Assembly: GCF_008932245.1 (NCBI RefSeq)
Contig: NZ_CP034909.1
Coordinates: forward strand, 2,617,001 to 2,681,000
From: Sinorhizobium alkalisoli
GTDB taxonomy: Bacteria; Pseudomonadota; Alphaproteobacteria; Rhizobiales; Rhizobiaceae
Direction of reading: 5' to 3'
DNA length: 64,000 nucleotides
In this document: positions 54,399 to 63,526 of the stretch, in pieces
How the letters are laid out: each line of letters starts with the position of its first letter
How positions within the stretch are numbered: the first letter of the stretch is position 1
Notes under the pieces: model-generated
Database searches by the model: none
Seen by the model: the letters and a program-made list of their open reading frames with translations, nothing else
Told to the model about the DNA's origin: nothing
Program-made: the position numbers and the translations under genes

Positions 54399-55994
54399 TC
54401 AGTCGACGTTGAAGACCAGCGGCTTGGCCTGGCGGATTGCCGAATTGGCGCGCAGCCTGTCGAGCACAGTCTCGGAAACCGGCCCGTCGACATAGAGTAG
54501 CGCGATCGCATCGCCGGCCTGCTTCTCACGGCCGAGTTGGAAGTTGGCAATGTTGACGCCGGCATCGCCGAGCGTCGTGCCGATAAAGCCGATCATACCG
54601 GGAACGTCGGTATTGGTGATGTAGACCATGTGGTTGCCGACGTCCGCGTCGAGGTTGATGCCCTTGATCTGGATGAAGCGCGGCTTGCCGTCGGAGAACA
54701 CCGTTCCCGCAACCGAGCGCGTCTGGTTCGCCGTCGTCACCGTCAGCTTGATGTAACCATCGAAGACGCCCGTCTTGTCGCGCTTCACCTCGGAAAGGAT
54801 GATGCCCTTTTCCTTGACCATGATCGGCGCCGAAACCATGTTGACGTCAGCCACCTGGGGCCGGATGAGACCAGCCAGGACGGCGCTTGTCAGTGCCTTG
54901 GTGTTCATCGCCGCTGTCGAGCCGTCATAGAGAATCTCGATCTCCTTGATGGCGCTCTCGGTCACCTGTCCGACAAAGGCGCCAAGCACATCCGCGAGGC
55001 GGATGAAGGGCTTGAGGATCGGCGCCTCCTCCGCCGTGATCGACGGCATGTTGATGGCGTTGGAGACGGCGCCCTTGACGAGATAGTCGGACATCTGCTC
55101 TGCGACCTGCAATGCCACATTCTCCTGCGCTTCCGACGTGGAGGCGCCGAGATGCGGGGTACAAACGACATTGGGCAGGCCGAAGAGCGGGCTTTCGGTG
55201 GCGGGTTCCACTTCGAAGACGTCGAAGCCGGCGCCGGCGACATGACCCGACTTCAGCGCCTCGGCAAGCGCCTTCTCGTCGACGAGGCCGCCGCGGGCGC
55301 AGTTGATGATTCGCACGCCGGGCTTCGTCTTGGCGATCGCTTCGGCGCTCAGGATGTTGCGCGTCTTGTCGGTGAGCGGAACGTGCAGGGTGATGAAGTC
55401 CGCCTGCGCGAGCAGCTCGTCGAGCTCGACCTTGACGACGCCCATTTCCTCGGCCCGCTCCTTCGACAGGAACGGATCATAGGCGACGACGTGCATCTTC
55501 AAGCCTATGGCGCGGGCGCAGACGATCGAGCCGATATTGCCGGCGCCGATCACGCCGAGGACCTTACCGGTGATCTCGACACCCATAAACTTCGACTTTT
55601 CCCACTTGCCGGACTGCGTCGACGTATCGGCGGCGGGAAGCTGGCGGGCGACCGCAAACATCAGCGCAACCGCGTGTTCGGCCGTGGTGATGGAATTGCC
55701 GAAGGGGGTGTTCATGACGATGATGCCGCGGCGCGAAGCGGCGGGAATGTCCACATTGTCGACGCCGATGCCGGCGCGGCCGACAACCTTCAAGTTGGTG
55801 GCGGCGGCGATGAGCTTTTCGGTCACCTTGGTGGCGGAGCGGATGGCAAGGCCGTCATATTTGCCGATCACTTCGGCAAGCCGCTCCTTATCCTTGCCGA
55901 GCTTCGGCTCGAAGTCCACTTCGACGCCGCGGTCGCGGAAGATCTGGACGGCGGTTTCCGACAGTTCGTCGGATACGAGAACGCGAGGTGCCAT
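54399..55994 (-). CDS. serA: D-3-phosphoglycerate dehydrogenase
   Basis: The 531-aa enzyme oxidises 3-phosphoglycerate to 3-phosphohydroxypyruvate, the first serine step. The dinucleotide fold VIGAGNIGSIVCARA, the catalytic INCARGGLVDE and HLGASTSEAQ, an intervening domain (about 320-450) and a C-terminal ACT domain (about 455-531, NTDVPGMIGFIG) are present. AAGGAGG lies 5 bases before the ATG. It lies 76 bp downstream of serC in one operon. Confidence 0.97.
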   Translation of the reverse strand: MAPRVLVSDELSETAVQIFRDRGVEVDFEPKLGKDKERLAEVIGKYDGLAIRSATKVTEKLIAAATNLKVVGRAGIGVDNVDIPAASRRGIIVMNTPFGNSITTAEHAVALMFAVARQLPAADTSTQSGKWEKSKFMGVEITGKVLGVIGAGNIGSIVCARAIGLKMHVVAYDPFLSKERAEEMGVVKVELDELLAQADFITLHVPLTDKTRNILSAEAIAKTKPGVRIINCARGGLVDEKALAEALKSGHVAGAGFDVFEVEPATESPLFGLPNVVCTPHLGASTSEAQENVALQVAEQMSDYLVKGAVSNAINMPSITAEEAPILKPFIRLADVLGAFVGQVTESAIKEIEILYDGSTAAMNTKALTSAVLAGLIRPQVADVNMVSAPIMVKEKGIILSEVKRDKTGVFDGYIKLTVTTANQTRSVAGTVFSDGKPRFIQIKGINLDADVGNHMVYITNTDVPGMIGFIGTTLGDAGVNIANFQLGREKQAGDAIALLYVDGPVSETVLDRLRANSAIRQAKPLVFNVD

Positions 55995-56070
55995 GAGGGC
56001 CTCCTTCAAGAATCTGGTCTGATGGAAAGGGGTGCTTCGCCCGCCTTGAGAGCGAAGCATGCGCATCGGA

Positions 56071-57249
56071 TCAGGCGGCCGCCTGCGAAAGGGTCGCCTT
56101 CTGGGTCTCGAAGGCCCAGGTCAACCACGGCATCAGGGCCTCCAGATCGGCGGTCTCGATCGTCGCGCCGGCCCAGATGCGAAGGCCGGGGGGCGCATCG
56201 CGGTAATGGCCGATGTCGAAGGCGACGCCCTCCCTGTCGAGGAGCGCGACCACGCCCTTGGCGAAGGCTGCCTGCGCATCCGTTTCAAGCACCGCCACAT
56301 CCTCGTCCACGATCTTCAGGCAGACGGAGGTGTTGGAGCGCGTTTCCGGCCTGGCCGCGAGGTTGGCGATCCAGTCGTTCTCCGCGACGAAGCGGTGAAT
56401 GACCTCGGCATTGGCATCGGCACGCTCGATCAGCGCCTTGAGACCGCCGAGCGACTTCGCCCAGAGGAGCGCATCGATATAGTCCTCGACGCAGAGCATC
56501 GACGGCGTATTGATCGTCTCGCCGGTGAAGATGCCTTCGATCAGCTTGCCGCCCTTTGTCATGCGGAAGATCTTCGGCAGCGGCCAGGCGGGGACGTAGC
56601 TCTCCAGCCGCTCCACCGCACGCGGGCTCAGGATCAGGATGCCGTGCGCACCCTCACCGCCCAGTACCTTCTGCCAGGAGAAGGTTACGACGTCGAGCTT
56701 GGAGAAATCGAGCGCCTGGGCGAAGGCGGCGGAGGTCGCGTCGCAGATCGTCAGCCCCTTGCGATCCGCCGGAATGAAATCAGCATTCGGGACGCGAACG
56801 CCCGAAGTGGTTCCGTTCCAGGTGAAGACGACGTCGCGGTCGAAGTCGACCTTGGAGAGATCAGGCAGTTCGCCATAGTCGGCTTCGAAGCGCCGAACAT
56901 CGGCAAGCTTTAGTTGCTTGACCACGTCGGTGACCCAGCCTGCGCCGAAGCTTTCCCAGGCGAGCATGTCGACGCCGCGGGCGCCGAGCAGCGACCAGAG
57001 CGCCATTTCGACGGCGCCGGTATCGGAAGCGGGCACGATGCCGATGCGGTAATCGGCCGGCACTTCGAGAATTTCACGGGTAAGGTCGATGGCTTGCTTG
57101 AGCTTCGCCTTGCCGATCTTGGCCCGGTGCGAACGACCGAGCGCGGCATCGGAAAGGGCTTCAAGCGTCCAGCCGGGGCGCTTGGCGCAAGGACCAGAAG
57201 AAAAATGGGTATTCGCCGGGCGCGCGGCCGGCTTGGCAGGCTTCGTCAT
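56071..57249 (-). CDS. serC: Phosphoserine aminotransferase
   Basis: The 392-aa PLP enzyme makes phosphoserine from phosphohydroxypyruvate and glutamate. The PLP lysine is Lys194 in [12 protein letters not shown]; the start [11 protein letters not shown] and the phosphate-binding WNGTTSGVR are also family marks. It belongs to the alphaproteobacterial type with a longer C-terminus than E. coli SerC. It is preceded by a structured leader (57250-57315) and followed by serA. Confidence 0.96.
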   Translation of the reverse strand: MTKPAKPAARPANTHFSSGPCAKRPGWTLEALSDAALGRSHRAKIGKAKLKQAIDLTREILEVPADYRIGIVPASDTGAVEMALWSLLGARGVDMLAWESFGAGWVTDVVKQLKLADVRRFEADYGELPDLSKVDFDRDVVFTWNGTTSGVRVPNADFIPADRKGLTICDATSAAFAQALDFSKLDVVTFSWQKVLGGEGAHGILILSPRAVERLESYVPAWPLPKIFRMTKGGKLIEGIFTGETINTPSMLCVEDYIDALLWAKSLGGLKALIERADANAEVIHRFVAENDWIANLAARPETRSNTSVCLKIVDEDVAVLETDAQAAFAKGVVALLDREGVAFDIGHYRDAPPGLRIWAGATIETADLEALMPWLTWAFETQKATLSQAAA

Positions 57250-57315
57250 ATGCTATCCTCTCAGATAGAAGCCCCTCGTTGGGGAGGGGTGTCCCGCCGT
57301 CGGGAATATTGCGGG
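57250..57315 (-). ncRNA. Structured serC leader (candidate serC RNA motif)
   Basis: The minus-strand RNA just before the serC ATG can form three hairpins: TCCCGC with GCGGGA, then CCCCTC with GAGGGG (loop CCCAAC), then CTATC with GATAG (loop TGAGAG). The last one lies directly at the ribosome-binding site, with ATG immediately after it. A conserved cis-regulatory RNA upstream of serC operons in alphaproteobacteria is known as the serC motif. I match it by position and hairpin pattern, without a covariance search. Confidence 0.6.
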
Positions 57316-57404
57316 ACAGAGAGGAAGTCAAGCGGCTTGCGTCGCGTTTGATAAAATTTATGGCGCTTCGAGAAAATCGCTGCACGAGGCGGTCGATCCG
57401 CGAC

Positions 57405-58235
57405 TCACCAGAATGCGAGACGCAGCCCGACGCGGAATTCGTGCCGCGCAAGGCCATCGTCATGGCCCTTGGCGCCGCTTGCACCGGCAAAGCCTTCTTC
57501 CCCAAAGTCGAACATGTCGCCGCCGGCAATGTACGAGAAGCGGTAGCCCATATCCAATTTCAGGCGATCGGTGACGTCATAGGAGACGCCAGCCATCAGC
57601 GCATAGGCGAAACGCCAGCCGTCGCGCCCTTGATAAGAGGCTCCGCCCTCCGAACCGGCGCACATGCCTAGGCCCGCGATACAGGTCGAGCTTTCGTGCG
57701 CCGTCTTCCAGTCGATATGGGTCGCGCCCAGGCCTGCACCGACATAGGGCGTGAACCCCGCAAGCGTTGCGAGATCGACATAGCCATTCGCCATCAGCCC
57801 GAGTGCCGAAAAATTGGCGCTGTGGGAAAGGGCGCAGGAGGTTCCGGCCCCCTCCCCGGCACAAGGCGTGGCCCTAAGCGAGGCGCCATCGAAACGGCCC
57901 TCGAAATATTCAGCCGTGACATCGGCGCGGAAGATGTCCGTAAACTGATAACCGAGGCCGATCGTGCCTGACACCGGCCTGCCGAAGCGGGTGTTGTCAA
58001 AGGGAACCGTCTCGTAACCGGCTCCATCGAAGGTTCGGTAGTAGGGATCACCCTCCCCGCTCCACGGCGCATAGCCAATGTCGCCGCGCAGGTAGAGGCG
58101 GTCGCCATCGTTTCCTTCGGGCGAGATAGTGATCTCCGGCGCGTCGAGCAGGTCCTCGTCGGCAGCTTCTGCCGTGCCGGAAAGCAGCAGGCCGGCACCC
58201 AGAGCGATGCCGCAAATCCCGTTCCGCCAATCCAT
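57405..58235 (-). CDS. Omp25-like outer-membrane beta-barrel protein
   Basis: The 276-aa product has a signal peptide (about residues 1-24, ending AEA), then an eight-strand-type barrel with alternating aromatic strands (LYLRGDIGYAPWSG, IGLGYQFTDIFRADVTAEY, GYVDLATLAGFTPYVGAGLG). It ends in a terminal aromatic (RVGLRLAFW), typical of BAM-inserted proteins. Four Cys in the loops (TPCAGEGAGTSC, CIAGLGMC) may form disulfides. A perfect CtrA box lies 81 bp upstream of the ATG. Confidence 0.87.
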   Translation of the reverse strand: MDWRNGICGIALGAGLLLSGTAEAADEDLLDAPEITISPEGNDGDRLYLRGDIGYAPWSGEGDPYYRTFDGAGYETVPFDNTRFGRPVSGTIGLGYQFTDIFRADVTAEYFEGRFDGASLRATPCAGEGAGTSCALSHSANFSALGLMANGYVDLATLAGFTPYVGAGLGATHIDWKTAHESSTCIAGLGMCAGSEGGASYQGRDGWRFAYALMAGVSYDVTDRLKLDMGYRFSYIAGGDMFDFGEEGFAGASGAKGHDDGLARHEFRVGLRLAFW

Positions 58236-58315
58236 AGTCCCGCCTCTTCACCCATCGTCGAACGCCAGCGGATATGCCGGCATGACCGTTGGCGTTAACT
58301 ATTGGACGGGACAAG

Positions 58316-58331
58316 TTAACCGTGAGTTAAC
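58316..58331 (+). promoter_or_regulatory. Perfect CtrA box upstream of the Omp25-like gene at 57405
   Basis: TTAA-CCGTGAG-TTAAC is a full match to TTAA-N7-TTAAC. The minus strand reads TTAA-CTCACGG-TTAAC, also perfect. It lies 81 bp upstream of the ATG at 58235; extra TTAAC half-sites flank it at 58295 and 58340. Confidence 0.75.
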
Positions 58332-58481
58332 CATGTTTATTAACTGCGGCATTTAGCAAAAAGGGCCGCGTCTGCGACCCTTCCGAAGTGCGGCGACTTT
58401 GAAGCGTCTGCGCTGCTCTATCTGTTTGTTTTCTGCCGCATTTGTGCGACGTCAGGCGATTCCGCCTGACTGCAAAATGCT

Positions 58482-59246
58482 CTATTGCAGCGAGTAGCGC
58501 ATGCCGAGCTTGAAATCGTGCGAGGTGATGTCCTCGAAGTGCATCGGGGGCGACGAGAAGTTCCCGTCATAGCTGCGGATGGTGCTGGTTCGCGCATTGC
58601 CGAGATCCACATAGCTGTAGCCGAAATCGACGGCCAAGCGATCGGTCGCCTGATAGGCGACCCCGGCATGCAGCGCCCAGGCAAAGTTCCAGGTCGGATC
58701 GCTGCTCGCGGAGGCAACGCCCAGGTTCGGTACGTTGATATCGCGGAAATTCGAAATTGTGTTGCGCGACGCACCGATGCCGGCGCCGACATAGGGCTTG
58801 ATGCCATTCCAGTCGCCAATGTCCACATAGACGTTCGCCATCAGCAGCCATTCGGACTTGGCGCCGTCATAGTCGTTGGTGCCGTCCCATACGCCGTCGC
58901 CATCCTCATCATACCGGTCGAGGGCAGCGAAGTCGGCCTTGCCGCGGTATTCGACAATGCCGTCGAGGCGCAGCCAATCGTTGAACTGATAGCCGATACC
59001 CAGCCCCCCCAGCGGCGCGCTGTCGAAGCTGCCGCTATCGAGGAATTGGTGCACGGCGACGTCGTCGAACGCGCCGTTCTCGAGGTGACCGAGCCGCTGA
59101 TTGCTCATGCCGAGATGGCCGCGCAGATACCATCCGCCGGACAGCACCACCGGCGGGTCGCCGGGATCCTCGATATAGAGATCAGCCGCCACTGCGGGTG
59201 TGCCGCTCAACAATGCGGCGATGATCGCAATCAAGGACTTGTTCAT
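58482..59246 (-). CDS. Omp25-like outer-membrane beta-barrel protein (paralogue)
   Basis: The 254-aa product has a signal peptide (about residues 1-21, ending AVA) and a barrel with LGGLGIGYQFNDWLRLDGIVEY, NVYVDIGDWNGIKPYVGAGIG and HAGVAYQATDRLAVDFGYSY. It ends in KLGMRYSLQ. It shares the Omp25 layout with the gene at 57405 but not its Cys-rich loop. GGAGC lies upstream of the ATG at 59246. A perfect CtrA box lies 86 bp further upstream. Confidence 0.87.
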   Translation of the reverse strand: MNKSLIAIIAALLSGTPAVAADLYIEDPGDPPVVLSGGWYLRGHLGMSNQRLGHLENGAFDDVAVHQFLDSGSFDSAPLGGLGIGYQFNDWLRLDGIVEYRGKADFAALDRYDEDGDGVWDGTNDYDGAKSEWLLMANVYVDIGDWNGIKPYVGAGIGASRNTISNFRDINVPNLGVASASSDPTWNFAWALHAGVAYQATDRLAVDFGYSYVDLGNARTSTIRSYDGNFSSPPMHFEDITSHDFKLGMRYSLQ

Positions 59247-59630
59247 AACATGCTCCGCGAGAATTCTAGGCCCACGGCGTCTCGCCGGAGCGGTCATGCA
59301 ACTTCGGTTGCATAGAATTCGCATGCACCAGTTAATTTCAGATTAAGCATAGAAATTTACTGTGTTTTTTAACAGATACCGATGCTAGGCACCAAGCTTT
59401 CCATGCGACAAGAAGGGACCTGCAATCGATGCCGGCCCTTGGATATAGATTCCGTGGAACGCCCTGCCTGTGACGTAAAATCCTACAGTTCAGGCATTTA
59501 GCGCGGACGCCGCACGCCCGCTCCTGGAATTTTCGTGAGGCGAGATGGAAATCGAGCGGTCCATTGCCTGGCACCGCCCAAGGAATCCATTAGAAGTAGA
59601 GGTGCGGAAGCCGCACGAGAGAGCCGCAGG
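59247..59630. other. Intergenic region upstream of the Omp paralogue
   Basis: The 384-bp gap contains a perfect CtrA box (59331-59346) and an AT-rich stretch up to 59390. No gene or tRNA is supported in the remainder; it lies past the glmM stop, but no clear terminator is seen. Confidence 0.5.
59331..59346 (-). promoter_or_regulatory. Perfect CtrA box upstream of the Omp25-like gene at 58482
   Basis: The minus strand reads TTAA-TCTGAAA-TTAAC, a full match to TTAA-N7-TTAAC. It lies 86 bp upstream of the ATG at 59246, nearly the same distance as the box of the other omp gene (81 bp). Confidence 0.75.
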
Positions 59631-60983
59631 TCAAGCGGCGCTGCGAACGCTGCCGATAACATTGACCAGTTCGTCGACAATCCGCTCGACCTTCCCGCGA
59701 TCGTCGCCTTCGGCCATCACGCGGATCAGCGGCTCGGTGCCGGAGGGGCGGATCAGGAGACGGCCGCTCTTCGCGAGCTCCGCTTCAGCGTCGGCGATTG
59801 CCTGGCGCACCGTCTCGTCCTCCAGCGGCTTGCCTGCCGAGATACGTACGTTCTTCAGCACCTGAGGCACCGGTTCGAAACGCTGGCAAACCTCGCTCAC
59901 GGACTTACCCTGCCGCTTGACAACCGCTAGCACCTGCAGCGCGGCCACCAGCCCGTCACCGGTCGTGCCGAAATCGGAGAGCACGATATGTCCGGACTGC
60001 TCTCCGCCGACATTCAGCCCGTCCTGGCGCATCTGCTCGACGACATAGCGGTCGCCGACCTTGGTGCGATGGAGCTTCAACCCGCGCGACTTCAAATACC
60101 GCTCGAGGCCAAGATTCGACATGACGGTCGCAGCGATGCCGCCACCCTGCAGCATGCCGTCTGTGGCCCAACTGTCGGCGATCACCGCCATCAACTGGTC
60201 GCCGTCGATAACCGTTCCGGTCTCGTCGACGATCACCACCCGGTCGGCATCGCCATCCAGCGCAATGCCGATATCCGCGCGGACTTCGTGCACCTTCTTC
60301 TGCAGGGCTGTCGGATGGGTCGAGCCGCATTCGAGATTGATATTGACGCCGTTCGGCTCCGTTCCGATCGTCACCACCTCGGCGCCGAGTTCCCAAAGCG
60401 CAGATGGCGCGACCTTGTAGGCGGCGCCATTGGCGCAGTCTATGGCGATCCGCAAGCCTTGCAGCGTGACATCGCGCGGCAGCGTCCGCTTCGCCTGTTC
60501 GATGTAGCGGTAAATGTCGCCGTCGACACGCTTTGCGCGGCCGATGTCCTCGGGCTTCGCCAGTTGAGCGGTCATGTCCTGATCGAGCAGTTCCTCGATC
60601 TTTTCCTCGATCTCGTCGGAAAGCTTGTAGCCGTCGGGCCCGAAGAGCTTAATGCCATTATCGCGGAAGGGATTGTGCGAGGCGGAGATCATCACGCCGA
60701 TATCGGCGCGCAGGGACCGCGTCAGCATCGCCACCCCGGGCGTCGGGATCGGCCCGAGCAGGAAGACATCGAGACCGGCTGCCGTGAATCCGGCGACCAT
60801 CGCGTTTTCAAGCATGTAGCCCGAAAGGCGGGTATCCTTGCCGATCACCACGCGATGGCGGTGGGCGCCATTGCGAAAGATGGTGCCGACGGCAACACCG
60901 ACTCGCATCGCGAGATCCGCCGTCATCGGAAAGATATTGGATTGCCCGCGAATGCCGTCGGTGCCGAAATATTTGCGCTTCAT
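59631..60983 (-). CDS. glmM: Phosphoglucosamine mutase
   Basis: The 450-aa enzyme interconverts glucosamine-6- and -1-phosphate for UDP-GlcNAc synthesis. The active-site Ser102 lies in [12 protein letters not shown], the Mg-binding loop in DGDADR and the substrate loop GGEQSGH; the N-terminus YFGTDGIRG is typical. GGAG lies 5 bases before the ATG at 60983. It is downstream of ftsH on the same strand. Confidence 0.97.
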   Translation of the reverse strand: MKRKYFGTDGIRGQSNIFPMTADLAMRVGVAVGTIFRNGAHRHRVVIGKDTRLSGYMLENAMVAGFTAAGLDVFLLGPIPTPGVAMLTRSLRADIGVMISASHNPFRDNGIKLFGPDGYKLSDEIEEKIEELLDQDMTAQLAKPEDIGRAKRVDGDIYRYIEQAKRTLPRDVTLQGLRIAIDCANGAAYKVAPSALWELGAEVVTIGTEPNGVNINLECGSTHPTALQKKVHEVRADIGIALDGDADRVVIVDETGTVIDGDQLMAVIADSWATDGMLQGGGIAATVMSNLGLERYLKSRGLKLHRTKVGDRYVVEQMRQDGLNVGGEQSGHIVLSDFGTTGDGLVAALQVLAVVKRQGKSVSEVCQRFEPVPQVLKNVRISAGKPLEDETVRQAIADAEAELAKSGRLLIRPSGTEPLIRVMAEGDDRGKVERIVDELVNVIGSVRSAA

Positions 60984-61086
60984 CTGTACTCCATTGTCCC
61001 GCTTCGCCGGACCCCCATCTACCGTCCGTGTGTTCTTGCCTGTTCCACGGACGGTTTTCATCTTCCGCGAACTCGCCACTGCGTGT

Positions 61087-61123
61087 CTCCTTTGCGCGTC
61101 TGACAAGACGTGCGGCCGCTGTT
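61087..61123 (+). repeat. Dispersed intergenic palindromic repeat, copy 5 (partial)
   Basis: CTCCTTTGCGCGTCTGAC followed by AAGACGTGCGGCCGCTGTTG. The left arm is truncated and the loop differs from the other copies. Confidence 0.55.
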
Positions 61124-61227
61124 GTGCCATCTTTGCCACAAAAGCGCGATGAACGGCAGCAAACCTATCATCAGAAATCATTACAGCGCGTTACCTACCG
61201 CATGTCTCCGTAAATCGAGCTCGACTT

Positions 61228-61301
61228 CTACAGCGCCGCGCGTCTTATAAGACGCGCAAAGGTCGCTGTAGCATTTTGAATTTACTGCATGTCTTTGTCC
61301 T
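61228..61301 (-). repeat. Dispersed intergenic palindromic repeat, copy 6
   Basis: The core 61228-61271 (CTACAGCGCCGCGCGTCT ... GGTCGCTGTAG) is followed by GCATTTTGAATTTACTGCAT and GTCTTTGTCCTT, the reverse complement of the tail seen in copy 1. This is the cleanest full-length copy: the inner stem CGCGTCTTATAAGACGCG is perfect. Confidence 0.8.
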
Positions 61302-61326
61302 TTAATCGAGGTCGACTAAAGGAGAC

Positions 61327-61372
61327 ATGCAGTAGCGTGCGCGTCTGAAAGGCGCACGGCGGCGTACTGCAT
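61327..61372. repeat. Nested palindrome between glmM and ftsH
   Basis: ATGCAGTA (61327-61334) pairs exactly with TACTGCAT (61365-61372); an inner pair GTGCGC/GCGCAC forms a second stem. It may be a diverged relative of the palindromic repeat family, sharing the ATGCAGTA and GCGCGTCT elements. Confidence 0.5.
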
Positions 61373-61413
61373 TGGTGCCGATAGCCGTGCAGCGGACTTG
61401 GGCGCCGATCTAT

Positions 61414-61448
61414 AGAAAAGGCCGCCGCCCCTTCCGGAGCAGCGGCCT
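61414..61448 (-). terminator. Rho-independent terminator of ftsH
   Basis: On the minus strand AGGCCGCTGCTCC pairs imperfectly with GGCGGCGGCCTT around GGAAG, and TTTTCT follows. It begins 25 bp past the ftsH stop codon. Confidence 0.65.
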
Positions 61449-61472
61449 ATGACGGCGGTCCAGATGAAGCTT

Positions 61473-63410
61473 CTATTGCGGTTGCGGCTCGAAGCCGCCT
61501 TCGGGCTCCTCGCCCTTGGTGCCGACTTCCTTTTTCGTGCCGGCCGAAGGCACCGCCGATCCGCGATGCGGCGGCGTGTCGTCGCCGAGATCGCGGGCCG
61601 GCTTCTCGCCACGGATCAGGGCTTTGATCTCGTCGCCGGTCAATGTTTCGTATTCGAGCAGCCCTTCCGCGAGTGCAACGAACTCGTGGTTCTTTTCCGT
61701 CAGGATACGACGCGCCTCTTCATAAGCGTCATCGATCAGACGGCGAATCTCGTTGTCAATCTTCTGCGCGGTCGCTTCGGAGACATTCTTCTGTTGCGCC
61801 ACGGAATGGCCGAGGAAGACCTCCTGCTGGTTCTCGCCATAGGAGACCTGGCCGAGCTGGTCGGAGAAGCCCCATTGCGTGACCATCGCGCGGGCGAGCT
61901 TGGTCGCCTGCTCGATATCGGACGAGGCGCCGGAGGTGATATTCTCCTTGCCGAAGGTCAGCTCCTCGGCGACGCGTCCGCCCATCATGATGGCAAGCCG
62001 CGAGATCATCCACGTGTAGCTCATCGAGTAGCGGTCGCCCTCGGGCAATTGCATCACCATGCCGAGTGCGCGGCCCCGCGGGATGATCGTCGCCTTGTGC
62101 AGCGGATCCGCCGAGGGGACGTTGAGCGCGACGATCGCGTGGCCGGCCTCGTGATAGGCGGTCAGCTTCTTCTCGGCCTCGGTCATGGCGGAGGAGCGGC
62201 GCTCCGCACCCATCATGATCTTGTCCTTGGCGTCCTCGAACTCCTGCATGGTGACGAGACGCTTGTTTCGCCGCGCCGCCATCAGGGCCGCCTCGTTGAC
62301 GAGGTTCATGAGATCGGCGCCGGAGAAGCCGGGCGTGCCGCGGGCAAGCACCTTGAGATCGACATTCGGTGCGAGCGGCACGTTGCGGACATGCACCTTG
62401 AGGATACGCTCGCGGCCGTTGATGTCCGGGTTCGGCACGACGACCTGCCGGTCGAACCGGCCTGGGCGCAGGAGCGCGGGGTCGAGCACGTCTGGACGGT
62501 TGGTCGCGGCGATCAGGATGATCCCCTCATTCGCCTCGAAGCCATCCATTTCGACCAGCAACTGGTTCAGCGTCTGCTCACGCTCGTCGTTGCCGCCGCC
62601 GAGACCTGCGCCGCGGTGACGACCAACCGCGTCGATCTCGTCGATGAAGATGATGCAGGGGGCGTTCTTCTTCGCCTGCTCGAACATGTCGCGGACGCGC
62701 GACGCACCGACGCCGACGAACATCTCGACGAAATCCGAACCGGAGATGGTGAAGAAGGGAACATTCGCCTCACCAGCGACAGAGCGGGCAAGCAGCGTCT
62801 TGCCGGTTCCGGGCGGACCGACGAGCAGCACGCCGCGCGGGATACGGCCGCCGAGCCGCTGGAACTTTTGCGGGTCACGCAGGAATTCGACGATTTCCTC
62901 GAGGTCCTGCTTGGCTTCATCAACGCCGGCGACATCGTCGAAGGTCACCCGGCCATGCGCCTCTGTCAAAAGCTTGGCCTTCGACTTGCCGAACCCCATG
63001 GCGCCGCGCGAGCCGCCTTGCATCTGGCGCATGAAGAACAGCCAGACGCCGAGGATCAAAAGCATCGGCAGCAGCGTGCCGATATAGCTCAGGAAGCCGG
63101 AGGAGCCGTCGGCTTCCGGACGCACCGTCACCGTCACGTCCTTCGCTTCCAGCCGCTCGGTGAGCGCGGTATCTACCGCAGGCGCATAGGTCTGGAAGGT
63201 CGAGCCGCTCTCGGTGTAGCTGCCGATCACCTTGGAACCGGTGATCACCACTTCCTTGACGCGGTTGGCATCGACGTCCTTCAGGAACTGCGAGAAGGGA
63301 ATTTCACGCGAACCCGTGCGCTCGGTCGGCTGCTGGAACATACTGAATAGCGCTATCAGGAGAAGCGCTATGATTGCCCAGAGGGCAAAATTTCGAAAAT
63401 TAGGGTTCAT
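61473..63410 (-). CDS. ftsH: ATP-dependent zinc metalloprotease FtsH
   Basis: The 645-aa inner-membrane protease degrades misfolded membrane proteins and regulators. Two transmembrane helices lie near residues 7-25 and 103-121. The AAA+ module has [16 protein letters not shown], the [17 protein letters not shown] pore segment and [12 protein letters not shown]; the zinc site HEAGH follows. The C-terminal tail is Gly/Glu-rich. It is followed by glmM, as in many alphaproteobacteria. Confidence 0.97.
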   Translation of the reverse strand: MNPNFRNFALWAIIALLLIALFSMFQQPTERTGSREIPFSQFLKDVDANRVKEVVITGSKVIGSYTESGSTFQTYAPAVDTALTERLEAKDVTVTVRPEADGSSGFLSYIGTLLPMLLILGVWLFFMRQMQGGSRGAMGFGKSKAKLLTEAHGRVTFDDVAGVDEAKQDLEEIVEFLRDPQKFQRLGGRIPRGVLLVGPPGTGKTLLARSVAGEANVPFFTISGSDFVEMFVGVGASRVRDMFEQAKKNAPCIIFIDEIDAVGRHRGAGLGGGNDEREQTLNQLLVEMDGFEANEGIILIAATNRPDVLDPALLRPGRFDRQVVVPNPDINGRERILKVHVRNVPLAPNVDLKVLARGTPGFSGADLMNLVNEAALMAARRNKRLVTMQEFEDAKDKIMMGAERRSSAMTEAEKKLTAYHEAGHAIVALNVPSADPLHKATIIPRGRALGMVMQLPEGDRYSMSYTWMISRLAIMMGGRVAEELTFGKENITSGASSDIEQATKLARAMVTQWGFSDQLGQVSYGENQQEVFLGHSVAQQKNVSEATAQKIDNEIRRLIDDAYEEARRILTEKNHEFVALAEGLLEYETLTGDEIKALIRGEKPARDLGDDTPPHRGSAVPSAGTKKEVGTKGEEPEGGFEPQPQ

Positions 63411-63526
63411 CGAACTCCCCGGAACCTGCCGCAGCCTGGCGTTTGCCGGACCGCACTCTTGTTCCTTAACATAAGGTTCCTGCGCTGCCTTGCCAAGGCA
63501 AACCGCTGGCTACCCTTCCTTTTCCG

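Larger units (their letters stand above)
60984..61472. other. ftsH / glmM intergenic region rich in palindromes
   Basis: This 489-bp gap holds two copies of the dispersed palindrome (61087-61123, 61228-61301), a further unrelated palindrome (61327-61372) and the ftsH terminator (61414-61448). Two similar short motifs, AATCGAGCTCGACTT (61213-61227) and AATCGAGGTCGACTA (61304-61318), bracket the middle. No gene is seen. Confidence 0.65.

Noticed and set aside
54537..56402. 621-codon plus-strand frame opposite serA and serC
   Set aside because: Spans two genes antisense; composition is typical of GC-rich shadows.
61449..63350. 633-codon plus-strand frame opposite ftsH
   Set aside because: Antisense shadow of FtsH; no ribosome site.
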